NCBI GenBank assembly: GCA_009792885.1
Contig: WMCF01000006.1
Location: forward strand, 1,364,001 to 1,428,000
Direction of reading: 5' to 3'
DNA length: 64,000 nt
Origin: Eremophila alpestris peregrina
Taxonomy: Eukaryota; Chordata; Aves; Passeriformes; Alaudidae
Shown here: positions 25,701-37,808 of the stretch, in pieces
Numbering within the stretch: the first letter of the stretch is position 1
Layout: every line of letters begins with the position of its first letter
Notes under the pieces: model-generated
What the model was told of the DNA's origin: nothing
Database searches by the model: none
Seen by the model: only the letters and a program-made list of their open reading frames with translations
Program-made: the position numbers and the translations under genes

Positions 25701-27275
25701 CTACAGCATAGAGCAACATCATAAGGAACAAAATGAACATTTATATTTCATGAAAAGATAATGTCCTTCATAGCTGAGATTCAAAACAGAGCAGAAACTG
25801 GGTGGTTATCTTTGATATTTGATTATTGATTATTTGATTTCTACAGAATTGAATCCTTCTATCCTTATATAGCAGGTACAGAAGTGTCCAAAATAAAAAG
25901 ACTGAAAGCTCCTTACTCGATATCACCTCAAGTTAAAGCCAGACAGAAAGACTACAGGATTTGTTAAAGTTGTGCTTTATCTGCTGGGCCACAGTTTTTT
26001 CCTTGGAAATATATTAGAAAAATAGTACAACAAAAGTGTGAGAAACAAGAAAATGAAGTTATTCTGCTAAAATGCTACTTTAAAAGCATTTGAAATTCAT
26101 TAGTGGCAGAATTTGTTTTAAAAGCATCAGTTTCTCTTTTACCTGCAGCACTTGCACAATCACCACTTGTCTGCCTGGATAATAAAAGTAGTGTTAATTG
26201 TACCAATTAAGAAGCGAGAATGTGAGTTATTGCTCTTTGTGACTTTCCAGGTCAGAACAGATGCAAGGGGAAAATACATATCCAACAATCTAAAGACAGT
26301 TTACTCTGAAAGAGTACTTTGCAATTTAGGCATTTAATTAAAAGCTTTAAAGTTTAATTAAAAAGTTAAATCATTTGTCTGTTTCTGTGGAAAAACAAAA
26401 CCAACAAAAGCCACAGTGCTTATGTGTTTCGATCCATTATATAACATAAAACACAGTGAGATAAGCCCTATTTTCTGGTCTGAAGTTATAGCATTTCTCA
26501 TGCATAACAGCATAACACATAAAAATGTATTCATGGTACTAGAAACAAATAGATATATTGTTCTATTAAACACAGTGTGAGAGTAAGTTTTAATCTAAAA
26601 ATATACTTTTTCTTTTTTTTATGATGGCACAAAGGCAAAAAGGCTGTTTTAACATAGTGAAAATAATGAAGAGTAAAAGCTAAGTCTTTTCTATTATACT
26701 TTAAACTTTCAAAACAACAACCTGTTGCATTTATATACTGGTAATAAACACTCAAACACCAGAGAAGAATACAGAAGAATGAGTAATCAGTGGGAATTTT
26801 TAAATCAGCATCTGATGTCATATTCTAAAAAATACTGAGATTTAAAGTTCAGAAATATGTGATTAATTTTCAAACTTTCCCCTTTGAAAATAAGTGAAGC
26901 TGCTAGATATTATTAAAAATAGTTCTGTTCCTATGTCGTGTTAATAAGGACAAAGGTCTTAGAAACTTTCTTTTTCGTCAGTGGGGAAATGTTCAATTTT
27001 ATAGACACCTTTTCTCTGGAGTCATCTCCCAAGTGACATCAAATTGTACGTGAGCTATGTTAATCCACTCAGACTAGCACTCTCTGAGGCAATTTTTCTT
27101 GACATGGGGCCAGTTCAAATTGTAGACACACACTGCAATAGATCCATGCACAATTGCATGGTGCACTCCTTGCAAATAACTCAAGTTTACTGGGCTGCCT
27201 TAGAAAAAGACAAGCTCAGCCAACTGAAAAATGCTATCCCATACACAGTTATCCCCAATTCCAAGTCCATTTCTT
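25701..27275. other. AT-rich DNA, no gene recognised
   Basis: Short AT-rich open frames only; no confident repeat. The minus-strand open frames around 26358-26821 are rich in Leu, Phe, Tyr and Lys and look random. Confidence 0.55.
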
Positions 27276-27690
27276 GACTCACGTTTCAAAGGGGACGTGG
27301 ACAAACTGGAGAGGTTCAGCTGACAGCTGTTAAGATGACGTGGGCTTAGGGCATCACCTGTGAAAAGAGGTTGCAGGATCTGTGCCTCTTTACAGTGGTG
27401 AAAAGGAGGCTCAAGTGTAATCAAAAGCTGCCTACAACTATTGGAAGTATAGCTACAACACTCACAAACTTTACTTGGTAATGCCAGATGATGTTACAAA
27501 CTAAACCAGACATGAATTCTGGTTAATGAAGTTCATAATAACTTCAGAGGAAAAAAAATCTCAAGGAAATTGATGGAACAGTGGAACAGGTTGCTCATCA
27601 GGAGCCTGAGATCAGTGATGCCACCTGGTCATGGAGACTGGAATCCTAACCTGAGCAGTGTAGATAACACAACTGGTAGAGTGCTCAGTC
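27276..27690 (+). mobile_element. Old, diverged CR1-like LINE relic
   Basis: Words near 27296-27320 (GTGGACAAACTGGAGAGG) resemble the CR1 end region 'GACAAACTGGAGAGGTGG', and the part at about 27362-27423 (rich in words like TCTTTACAGTGGTGAAAAGG) reads like the diverged 3' part of an old avian LINE on the plus strand. A later phrase, GTGGAACAGGTTGC near 27580-27592, is shared with CR1 3' regions. No octamer tail is visible. Family assignment is tentative because divergence is high. Confidence 0.5.
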
Positions 27691-30600
27691 ATTGAAACTT
27701 GTGTGTATGCTAGGGACCACTCCTGGGGGGCATCATGGGCATGTCTGACCCAGGTGGAGCCCCTTCTGCACTGTGTAATCCTCAATGCCAGCAGACTGTG
27801 TGCTCCTGGACCTGGCTGCCCTCATGCCATACTCCATTTTAATCAGTACATAGCCTTACTTGCCCTTTATAAAAACATTAATTTGATCTCTTGGCACACA
27901 ACCTTCACATAATTTCAGACACTTTGAATTGACATGTTCCCACCCAGTCATCCACAATAAAAATGTCTGCTGGTTGCAGGAACTCCACAAAGGGTTCAGA
28001 GGGGACCTGGAGACGAATGTGATATAGCCAGAGTGTGCCACTGGCAGGTCAGAGATCAGTCCCCGACAGTCTTTTACATCTGATTTTGGCTATTTCCCCA
28101 GTCTTTTCTATATGATATTAGAAGGTACTTCATCCACTCCTTGAATTAGTTTTCTGGCTGGCCAGCTGTTGTACTTTAGGACTATTTGAATAAAAACTCA
28201 TAATTACAAATAGACAGCTGTTCCTTGAGCATCTTAGACTAATGTATTATTTAATGTATTTAATAGATAAGTAATGTGATAAAATTCTGAAAGCAGGGCC
28301 TTCTCCATTGCCTGTGCCCAATATCTCTACCTATAAAATAGAGTAATATCTTTTACCTTCTTCAAATGATGTGATGAAACTGTAGATTTATTAATAAAAA
28401 ATTCTATTATTAACAACTATAGAAGCATTTGAAAATAATTTTTTGCCCACAAGGCTTTAATTATCTATAGTAATATGTCAAGGCAGTATAAATACACAAG
28501 TTATGCAAGAAAAATTTATTAAATAATCATAAGTTTGGGAGAAAAAGTTCTGTGTGGAAGTCTGTGCCAAAATAATGCATGTACGTAAGTGGCCTGATTT
28601 AGGAGTGCTAAAAACAATATTAATGGTGACATATCCAAATTTTAAAATATAGATTTTGAACCACTATAACATTTAGAAATGTACTTTTAAGAACACAAAA
28701 AATATGTGCCTTCTACTTTTGTTTGAGAACAGCACAGGTATTTTTCCATAGTATTTTTATTATTTTGTATTGCTCAGGCTCAGTGTAGAGGAAACATCAT
28801 TTAAATTGCATTGAGTGTGCACACCTCAACTCATGAAACTTATTAGACTATACTTCAAAAGAATGATAGTCCTATACTAGTGGAAGTAAAGGCTGGAGTA
28901 ATCAGTACTGATGATGACTTTTATATGCAAAAGAATAGAATCTACTCAGATATTGTTGGCTATGAAATGCCATGAATAGACTGTGAAATGTAGGTGCTGT
29001 GACAATAGTTCTCTTATCTGAAGGTAGCTGTAAAAATCTGAAACAAGTATTACTATGTGTGAGCTATAAGAATGGGTTGGATTTATGGAGCAGTTCAAGA
29101 GTGCATATATTTTATAGATGTTAGAAACATGTATGAGGTAAAAATGAATCACCGGTTTAATTTTATCTAGTCAACATTAAGATTAAAGTTTTATTTTAAA
29201 ATATTAATCTTCCTTGTAAATCTGTAACTAAATGATTAAAGTTATTTTTTAATATACATCTAATCCTAATTTTTCTGCCTTTTTAAATCAGGTTAATTAT
29301 ATTCATGGACCTTTGTTGCATGATTCACTTGGAAGGCCTTGATTATGTGTTGCACATAATCAGAGTTTCATAACAAAGCATCCAAGGTGTGCACTCTACT
29401 CAAACATGAGATGACACCATTAAGTCTTAAATCTCTAAATATATATGTAAATCATAATAAAAGAGTTTTCTTAGTTAGAAATGATTTAACATTGAGGCAG
29501 ACTTTGATTCTGTTCTATTACATAGTTCAAAATTTATTTTGCATAAGGAGTGCTCAAGGAAGAGCTGATAATGAAAATAATCAGTATACAGATTATCTTT
29601 CTAGGAGTAAAATTCAAGAGAATATTTCTCAGTCTATCACTTAAAAATAGCCCAAGTTAGAAGTGTTTGGACACAATCATGTGGTATCTTCTGTGGGATT
29701 AACCCTTTATTTGAATGCATGGCAGTTCACAGATTCTGGTATAGACAAATTTAGTCTAGGGAAGTTTCTGTTAGATAACAGCTAAATAAAAATTGATCAC
29801 AGCTGGGTCTCTGTGTTGGAAAGAGGCTGCCAGTTTTCCTATTCCATATAACAATTTATTGACTGTTCTGGCTGTATGCTGAGTGCTTCAGGACTGGGGA
29901 AAAAAGGCTTGGTGTCTGATAAGCACCTCACTGAACTTCAGGCTAATTCATCAGACGTAACAGTTTCTTGACTGTGATCATCTGTGCAAATTTTCTGGTG
30001 CTTCATCACCTCTGGTGATCTGATGTCCTTCTGTTCAGACAATAATATGAATACATTTCTCCTGCTTCTCCTCCAAACATGTTTGCCTTGAACTGATGCA
30101 CTGAAAGAAATGAGAAATATGTGGATATAGGCACTTTAAGTTATTTATTCCAGTGTTGGCCCTAAAATAGTTTACCTACTATTCAATAATATGTTGATTG
30201 CTCCAAAGTTAAAATGTGCTCACTGAACTCTAACCACGGAATTCAAGATTGGCTTCATAATGAGTGTTCCTTTATTTGTTGTAAATGGCAAGCAGTCAAT
30301 GTAAAACTGCTGTACTAATGCTGTCATATTGGAGGGTTATGTGCTTTAAACACTCCAAATCCAAGATATATATAATCTGTTTACAATTTTTCTCTTCATT
30401 ATCATCTTCTGTCACATCTTTACTGCTTGCCTTTGGGAAATGCTTATTTTACCTGTAAGCTAACTACCTTCAAATTCCAAAATTATCTTTACTTTAAATT
30501 GCCATAAATTTTGATGAACTCACAGCTGGATATTTCCGTGTCTACAATGCTACAGGTGTCCTGTGTGAACCTTCATTAGTCCTTTGATGGTAAAGGAAGT

Positions 30601-31685
30601 TCTGCTTGGTGGCCTGTTTGTCTGGTGATGAAATTGCTCAGGCACATCATTGTTTCCACTGCACAATGCTTTCCTAGCATTTCCTAGGAGTGCTACTGTC
30701 ATTGCCTGCACCTGGGCAGGTTTTTCACAGATGAAAGGAGATGTTGAACTTGGTCTAGAAGTAGACGGCAAAGAGAGAGAAACGCTTAAGGCAGACTGGA
30801 TTACCTCCTACTAGTTTTCAGAAAAACCCTAAAATTCTGTGCATCATCACTGAAGCTGTTCTCAGTAGACTGAATTGCCCCAGTTGGGCAAAACTATTAA
30901 AATTGTGATTTGGAAGAATGCTTAAGTTAGAATGAAAGCCATATAAATGATCATTTTCTAATCAAATCAAACATTTTAGGTAATTATTAGCATATAGTAA
31001 CGTCTTCCTATTAAAGCAAAAATAAAAAATAACTTCCTTTTGGAAAGACAAGCTTCTGAGTTTAAACATATCCTGCAAATTGATTTTTGTTGTTGCTGGT
31101 ATTTGCTTTTCTTCTGCATTGTGACTCACAGTTAGAACAAATATATGTTTTGCATGCTGTGCTCTTGATTGCACACTCAGTTTTTCTGATAATAGGTGGT
31201 ATAGTAGGATAATAATGGTAATGTACCTACACTCTCACACATTCTGTGTAGGGGCAATTAACTATCTTCACAGATGGGCTGTTGAATTGCTGTTCTACGT
31301 GACTGCTGGATAATCTTGCAAGCTAACCTTGCCTTAGCTCAGGTTAACAGCCACAAAGCAATCATCCTAGCCATTGGGTCCTAACAATGTTTGGGCATGT
31401 GGTGCAAACACTAAAATGGGTTGTGTTATTAAGGGCTGGGAAAGCATGAAAGAAAAAATGCAATGGGTTTCTGAGAATTATAGGACAGACTGTGTGAAGT
31501 TATTTTGTGCATCCAACACTTAAGGTGTCTCCAGGAGGTCACAAAGGTAGACAAAGGACAGCAGCATGGGTAAGAGCAGAGGAGAGAAACATGCTTTTGT
31601 CCTTGCTTATTTTAGTGTTCCCAGAAACTGGCATATCTCTAATATTTCACAGAATGAAATAGATGATTAAATTAAATGAATTGAA
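27691..31685. other. AT-rich DNA, no gene; one possible MIR remnant
   Basis: A slightly GC-richer patch lies at about 27700-27850. Otherwise the sequence is AT-rich and unique-looking, apart from the MIR-like remnant at 28290-28385. Open frames are all below 86 codons and show no domain. Confidence 0.55.
28290..28385 (+). mobile_element. Possible MIR/CORE-SINE remnant
   Basis: The stretch contains TGCCTGTGCCC, then CTATAAAATAGAG and ATATCTTTTACC, in the same order and spacing as the MIR core words TGTGCCTCAG, CTGTAAAATGGGG and ATAcCTACC. MIR-type SINEs are very old in amniotes and birds keep only scattered remnants. The match is by eye over about 60 bp. Confidence 0.45.
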
Positions 31686-31824
31686 GAAAGATTCTCTCAA
31701 TTGGATAGAGAACAGTGCTAGTAATACCAAGGTCATAGGTTTTATTGCCATATGAGCTGTTCACTGAAGGGTTGGACTCGATGATCCTTGTGGGTCCCTT
31801 CCAACTCAGAATATTCTGTGATCT
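31686..31824 (+). mobile_element. tRNA-Ile-derived SINE with CR1 tail (TguSINE1-type)
   Basis: The first half follows a tRNA-Ile gene: CTCAATTGGATAGAG for the D arm, GTGCTAGTAATACC for the anticodon arm (tRNA-Ile: GTGCTAATAACGCC), then AGGTCATAGGTTTTATTGCC for the variable and T arms. The second half (GGTTGGACTCGATGATCC to TTCCAACTCAGAATATTCTG) is the CR1 3' end. This head-and-tail layout is that of TguSINE1 of passerine birds, thought to be copied by CR1 machinery. The B box is degraded (GGTTTTATTGCC), so the copy is old and unlikely to be transcribed by RNA polymerase III. Confidence 0.88.
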
Positions 31825-31886
31825 TGGGTTCAAACAGGCATTCAAATAAACAAATTTTGCCATTTGTATGCAGGCCTTGCCTTTGT

Positions 31887-32014
31887 CATGGAATCATAGA
31901 ATGGTTTGGGTTGAAAGGGACTTTCAAGTTCCTACCCTCCTGCCATAGGCAGGGATGCCACTGGCTAGGTCACTTTGCTCAGGACCCCATACAACCTGGC
32001 CTTGAACATTTGCA
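31887..32014 (-). mobile_element. CR1 LINE short 3' fragment
   Basis: Starts with ATGGAATCATAGAATGGTTT, the reverse complement of the CR1 octamer tail, followed by GGGTTGAAAGGGACTT and CAACCTGGCCTTGAACA. The copy is truncated at about 128 bp. Its well-preserved octamers make it one of the better kept CR1 ends in the window. It lies 62 bp beyond the 3' end of a SINE in the opposite orientation. Confidence 0.93.
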
Positions 32015-32424
32015 AGATAACTAGATCTGCAAAGTTTAGGTGTTATCTTTTGTGCTAGTGACACTATTTATATAAAGCCAGCAATACTTTTCATTTATTA
32101 CAAGCACAGAAATTTCTCTTATAATCCAGATTTTTAGGAGGGAAATACAGCTACAATGGTCTCATGAGCAAATTGAATGATGGGTGAGGAAAGATGCAAC
32201 TGAAGATACTAAGAAATAGTAATAGAAAAGAGAGAGGAATCTGGAAAACAAAAAAGAAAAGAAAAGAAATGAGACACTGCCAGAAAAATTGGATTGTATA
32301 TGAGACACCTGGAAATGGGAAATACCTATCAATATGATATCATTGTGTTTCTCATATATTGTTCTAAACACCTAATCTAATATCTTCTTCAATATAATTT
32401 TAAACATAGAATTATGCTTCTATC

Positions 32425-32454
32425 TTTCACTGAAAATAATTTCACTGAAAATAA
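32425..32454. repeat. Perfect 15-bp tandem duplication
   Basis: TTTCACTGAAAATAA occurs twice without a spacer (32425-32439 and 32440-32454). The perfect match points to a recent duplication. Confidence 0.9.
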
Positions 32455-32669
32455 AGTATTGCCTAAATATAGGAGTAATTTTTGCCATTTAATAACCTGC
32501 ATGATGTTTATAAAAAATTTTTGTAACAGGGTTCATAGCAGGAGGAGTTCTTGTTTGCAATCATCCTGTAGTAATTCTTCTCATAGCATCTCCATTTTCA
32601 TGTCAACATGAAGACAAAGGCAAATGAAAAAGATATCTCTGAAAGCTGCTCTGGAATTGGTACGGTTGA

Positions 32670-32765
32670 CTAAGTTAGGTACTTTGAACTGAGCTCTACT
32701 TTGTATACCTCTGCCTGTTCCTCATCTGTAAAATAAAGTAACATTATTTCCCAAGCTTATAAATT
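32670..32765 (+). mobile_element. Possible MIR/CORE-SINE remnant
   Basis: The phrase CCTCTGCCTGTTCCTCATCT followed by GTAAAATAAAGTAACATTAT matches the MIR core phrase ending CTCATCTGTAAAATGGGG plus an ATAATA run. The flanks are too decayed to set edges with care. Confidence 0.5.
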
Positions 32766-34350
32766 GAACATTGATACATGAAAGCCAGGTACACGCTCAG
32801 ACGCAGCAATAATGTGTGTCAGATAAAGGCATAGGCTCTGATTGTATGGGCATGTGCACTCACAGAGTCAGAGGATGCACAGTGTGTTAGTGACTTTAAT
32901 GGGATGTGCCTGGGTGCACAGCTGCCTTTGGACATCAGCTCTGAACCATCATAGTGACAGTTCAATGACAGAATTCAGGCACTGAAATACTCCAAGGAAG
33001 AAGCAAGCTGCTTTGGATGATCTCTGTAGATTGTCAGCTGTTGCAGGGCTTTTTCCTTTTTTACAGTGAAAGTTACTAAATATATAATATTATTTTGGGA
33101 ATTTTAAAACACTGCAATTTTCCTATTGTTTTAATTTCAGTTCATTACAAAATTTAACTAGCAATTCATTAAAAACCTAATTTTATATAAGCTTCTAAAG
33201 AACTGAATGGTGATGCTTGAAGTATAGCCTTTTGTTTGTGATTTTCATAAAATTACAGTTCTAGCAAGTATTTATTGCTAAACAGTGTGAAATTATAGTT
33301 GTAAAGAATGTTTTAGAAATACAGAGGACAAATTTACACAAAGTAATTTTGCATATAATGTGAATTTTTGTAGCTCCACCTGAAAGAAAATTCTTTGGGT
33401 AGGAAAAAAAAAGGCAATACTTTGATCATACTGATGACTTAATGTTTACTGTTACCTATCCTACTTTTCTGGTGCTGAGACTGATCAGAAAATAGTTTGA
33501 CCTTACCTTATACAAACAAGTTCCATTCTAAGGGTATATGCATGTTTCTAGCCTGAGCTTCAAAATACAAGAGACACAACAGAAAGACATTCCCTTGATG
33601 TAAAAAGTGAATTCCCTTGGATGAAAGGCGTGTTGTTTGGATAGCCCTAGGCCACATTCAGAGACTTTACAAGTTATATATTTTCTATGATAAATACAGT
33701 GGAAGATTCGTGATAAATATTCCCAAATCACTTCAAATTATTTGATAATCTGAAAGTGTGTTATTCTTGATTAGCCTATGAACAGTGAAAATCTTTTCTT
33801 GAAACTGGGAACATTCAGGTTCAGTGTTAGGAATTTATCACTTATAGTTGACCCAAGGAACCAGCCTAATTTTAAGGGAGTGAAAACTAGCATGGCCCAT
33901 TTATTTCAACTGCAGTAACTCTCAAACTAAGGGCAAAGATCTACTAACATGAATTAGCTTCCATTAGGAAGCTACACTATACATTACTGGTGCTCTGATT
34001 TTATTCGAATGTCAAACATCAGAGCTTCACCTCCTTTTCACCTTTAACTTATTCTTTTTGTTATTTGATCACAAATGGTTTGTCTGGCTCCTTGCAGAGA
34101 AAAATATATTAGCTTTCCCTTGAGTTGTAATTTTAAAAAATAGTTAGTGAAGCCTGAAACTACAGTATCATTTTGTGAAGGAAGAATCAGAGAAGTTCAT
34201 ACAAGTAAGCTCAGCACAAACATTTAGTCATCTACAGTATAAATGTCTGCATCTGAATTAGTTGTCAGTATACTATATTGAAAAGAAAGTTATAAACATC
34301 TCTAAAGAGATAAAGCACCTGAATAAGTTTATTTGTCAACTGTAGCAGGA

Positions 34351-34678
34351 GATAACAGCCTTCCAGTACTTCAAAGGGTTACAAGAAAGCTGGAAAGGGG
34401 CATTTTGCAAGAGGATATAGTGACAGGACAAGAGAGTGTGGCTTTAAACTGAAAGATGGTGGGCTTAGGTTAGATTGTTAGAAGAAATTCTTTATTGTAA
34501 GAGTGGCAGAGCAGTGGAACAGGTTGCGCAGAGAAGATATGGATGTCCCACCCCAAAAGTATTCAAGGCCAGTCTGTAGCAACTGTTGTTGTGAAAGGTG
34601 TCCCTCCCCATGGCACAGGGGTTAGAACTAGATGATTAAGATCCCTTTCAATCCCACACAATTTTATGATTGTATTCT
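34351..34678 (+). mobile_element. CR1 LINE 3' fragment, plus orientation
   Basis: Classic CR1 3' text in order: CAGCCTTCCAGTACTTCAAA, ACAAGAAAGCTGGAAAGGGG, GGCTTTAAACTGAAAGATGG, GAAGAAATTCTTTATTGTAA, AGTGGAACAGGTTGC, TCAAGGCCAG, then GTTAGAACTAGATGATTAAG and an octamer-like tail ATTTTATGATTGTATTCT. It holds the end of the RT open frame and the 3' untranslated part. Several substitutions show age, and the 5' part is missing as usual. Confidence 0.96.
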
Positions 34679-34928
34679 CCATTTTTTCCTCCACTGACAC
34701 AAAGTGAGGTCTAGAAAATTCTCAGAGCTTTAAATGTAAACAATATAGAAGTGCAGAGTTTGGTGACATGAATTTTCATTGCATCTGAGAAATGCTTCTT
34801 TCACGTGCATATATTTTCTTACAGAAAGCGGCTTAAAACCACATCTTTATAGAAATAATATTGTTTGATAGAGTTCTGTATGAAAGAAAATTATGACTGT
34901 TCTTCAGTTGCTTTCTATGTTATTAAAT

Positions 34929-35077
34929 ATCACAGAACAATCACAGAATATTCTGAGTTAGCAGGGATCCATGGGGACCATTGTGTCCAACTCTTAAGTG
35001 AATGGCCTGTACAAGGATTGAACCTACAGCCTTGGTGTTATTAGCATCATGGTCTAACAACGGAGCTAATCCTCACC
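34929..35077 (-). mobile_element. tRNA-Ile-derived SINE with CR1 tail (TguSINE1-type)
   Basis: Read on the minus strand, the head contains an A box TAGCTCCGTTG (complement of about 35058-35069), the anticodon-arm phrase ATGCTAATAACACCAAGG as in tRNA-Ile(AAU), and an intact B box GGTTCAATCC (complement of 35015-35024). The tail is CR1-like: AGTTGGACACAATGGTCCCC, then AGAATATTCTGTGATT and a second partial octamer. This is the better preserved of the two SINEs here. It supports passerine origin, since this family is described from passerines. The element is not a tRNA gene: it lacks proper acceptor pairing and carries the LINE tail. Confidence 0.93.
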
Positions 35078-37691
35078 CTATTTTGTGTTATTTTGGTTTA
35101 AATGGCACCTTTTATTGTTCTAGCTTTTAGAGATGCCCTAATTTTTCTGAGTAATGAGAATTGAGCACTTAGGAGAAGTGTAGGAAGATGTCTAATATTA
35201 TTTTTTAATAATACAGAAAGAAGAGGGCACAGTGTCTCAGTGGGGAGGTTAAGGAGCCAGTGACAGTGAGCTAATTATTAGCTAAACAGCTCTATATTGA
35301 TTAAGGATTTTAACCTGAAACACTGGAAATATCTCTCCACAGAGAAGATATGATTATATCTTTGAAAATGGTATAACAATTAACAAATGAGATTTTGTGG
35401 ATAAGCCAAAGGAAACAACTCATTTGCTGCAAGGTTCATGTTGTGTTCTGGGTGTAGGTGATGCAGAACCTGTTTAGGCTTTGAGTGCATTCATAATTCT
35501 GTGAGAGTAAAGGAAAATATTGATTGTGACAGAACAGAAGATTACTCCTATTGTTATGTCAAAGATGAGACACTGGATAGGAAGATGTTGCTAGCAAAAA
35601 AAAGGAAGAAAAGATACAGCCAGGAAAAAAAATCCCCAAGTGAAAACCTGCACTAAATTCCACAGAAAAAACCAGTCTCTGATGAAAACAATGCCATGGT
35701 GTAAATGTAATTGTTTGCTTAAACCAACTGAAATAACTTTTTGTATCATAGCATTTGTTGAATATGAGCAACAATTCTGAGCAGTTCTGTCTGTCCTCTA
35801 AACTATGGATACTACCTAATTTCTGTCAGTGTATCACAGGAAGTTAATTTCAAGTTGTTTCCTCATCCTTCACAATGTCGTTTTCCTTCATTGATTCAAG
35901 ATCAATTTGGCACTTGGTCTGCTTGCTCCTACAAGGCCAAATCTGTAGCAAAAAGCATTTTAATTATCTCTTTCTAATCAGTGAACTGGCAGGAGGTTGT
36001 TCAACTTGTCTTCTCATTCCTATTATTCTTACATCTTTAGTTTCTAAAAGATTGGTGCAGGTCCCTTGAGACACGCAATCTCAAATTAGTCAATACACTG
36101 CAACATTGCTTTCTTGTATCTTGCATACACTCTGTACCTTTCAACAAGATTGATAGGGCATGAGCATGAGAGTTTTGGACTTTGGCTGTTCTTGAGGGTT
36201 ATAAATAAAAGAACCAATCTATTGTGTCCGCTGCTTCTGAGTTAAATACAAAGAAGCAGAAAAAGTCAAGCGCCTACACTGCCAATACATCTGAATATAT
36301 TTCCGTGTGTGGATGGAAAGCTGGCTATGCACTGGCTTCATTTGTTGGACCTAGATATTTACCTTGTGGGATGCAGCAGACTAGATCCTCTATTTAGAGA
36401 GCAGCACTTGGAAACATGAGTTTACTTTTTTGCCCTGGTGTGAATTCTCCTGGTGACCTTAGTTAATTAGCTTTTGGTCCAAATCCTTGGGTGTAGGTAG
36501 CTGAATAAAAGGCTGACCTTGAGATGTGTTTGTTGCCCCCAGCCTCAGTGGCAGATTGGTAATATAAATGAAAAGACTACTTAAATGATTCCTCAATATT
36601 TATATGTGTGTTTAAAATTATTAGCTTTATGTCTTTGTGCTTCACTTTGATTAGCTGGAAAATGTCATAGTAATGATAGTGACAATAGCAGTGATAATAA
36701 TACTTATAACACAATATAAACATGAATTTAATTTCAGTAATATTTCTAAATGGTTTTGAACCATATAGAACAGATATATGAAAACAGGTAAACAGAGAGC
36801 CATATCCTACAAATCATAACTATCCCATTGCCCTGGTGCTTGTTACTGGCCTGTCCCACTGGCCTGGTCCTGGTTATCTCACCTACTTGGTCATGGTTGC
36901 CTTTTCTAGAACAGCCTCTTGAGCTAAATGATGGAGTAACACTATAAGAGGCCTGAACAACTTGAGTGCTCTGAAGCGCAGCTGGACATCATTCTAAAAG
37001 CAATTTTGGATTTTGTAGTTTTAGGCTATCTATCAGTTTATGTCCACTAAAACTCATTAAAGGACTGGGCATAATGAAATGATCCAAGGCGTGCAATAGA
37101 TCCAAAAGGTATCAATATCTAAAAGATCATGCATATAATTATTCCAGTCATTTAAGTAGGACCATAACATGCATCTACATGACTTTCTGATGTAAAGTAT
37201 ATTTCAGTGTTTTTATTAAGGAAAATATTTGCTGTGGTTCTTCAAGCAAAATTACAATGTTATTTTATCAAGCTACTCTTTGGTAACTGCTTTGGTTGAT
37301 GTGAAAACCAGTTCACAGCCTCATCACCACTTGGTTCTTAGTGACATTCTTATTCTTTTTTATTACATATAACTGATTTTCCAGGAACAATTAAGTACTT
37401 ATTTTACTCTGCTGTATGATCCCTTTCACGCTGTCTTAACAACAGGCTTCCTCTTTCTCCTCAATGTTTAGGTTTGTATCTTGAATATTAAGCAGTCCAA
37501 CAAATAAGAAAGCACGGCTAGATTTGACATTGAATGCAATATGAAAGGTCTGTCCCTGAGATCATCAAGGTTTCACATTTCCATGTTTACAGCTCTGTAT
37601 GTTCCCATACGTTCCCATGCTGTTGCCATTGAACCAGGGCAATTAAGGTGCTCCTACTCACACAGTCCTTAAAGCAGCCTCTTGTCTTTAC
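35078..37691. other. AT-rich DNA, no gene recognised
   Basis: No confident repeat or coding region. A slightly GC-richer patch at 36825-36905 repeats words such as CTGGCCTG. A decayed GATAAT-like simple repeat lies at 36664-36712. Confidence 0.55.
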
Positions 37692-37808
37692 CTCTCTGGT
37701 AAACGATATCTCCTCTCTGGTTTGCAGCTTGTTTTGTAGATAGGAATTATCAATCAGAATTTCCTTTGGATCTCCTTTTTCACTGCAATTCAGAGATTTT
37801 TTAGCATT
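37692..37808 (-). other. Weak candidate exon, 39 codons
   Basis: On the minus strand a pyrimidine-rich CTCTTTGTCTGTTGCAG precedes this segment and GAG|GTAAAG follows it, so both splice-like sites look good. The segment is exactly 117 nt, in phase 0 at both ends, and open in the frame that would begin with Asn-Ala-Lys-Lys. The peptide is rich in charged and polar residues, unlike the Phe/Leu/Tyr-rich random frames around it. I do not recognise the protein. The same frame is open beyond both sites, and such combinations arise by chance in 64 kb, so this is only a candidate. Confidence 0.2.

Larger units (their letters stand above)
32015..34350. other. AT-rich DNA, no gene; small repeats
   Basis: No gene seen. 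A purine-rich AAAAG run lies at 32250-32269, a perfect 15-bp tandem duplication at 32425-32454, and a possible MIR remnant at 32670-32765. The rest looks unique and AT-rich. Confidence 0.55.

Noticed and set aside
35010..35070. Possible functional tRNA-Ile gene on the minus strand
   Set aside because: A and B boxes are present, but the sequence continues into a CR1 tail and the acceptor stem is not preserved; it is a SINE head.
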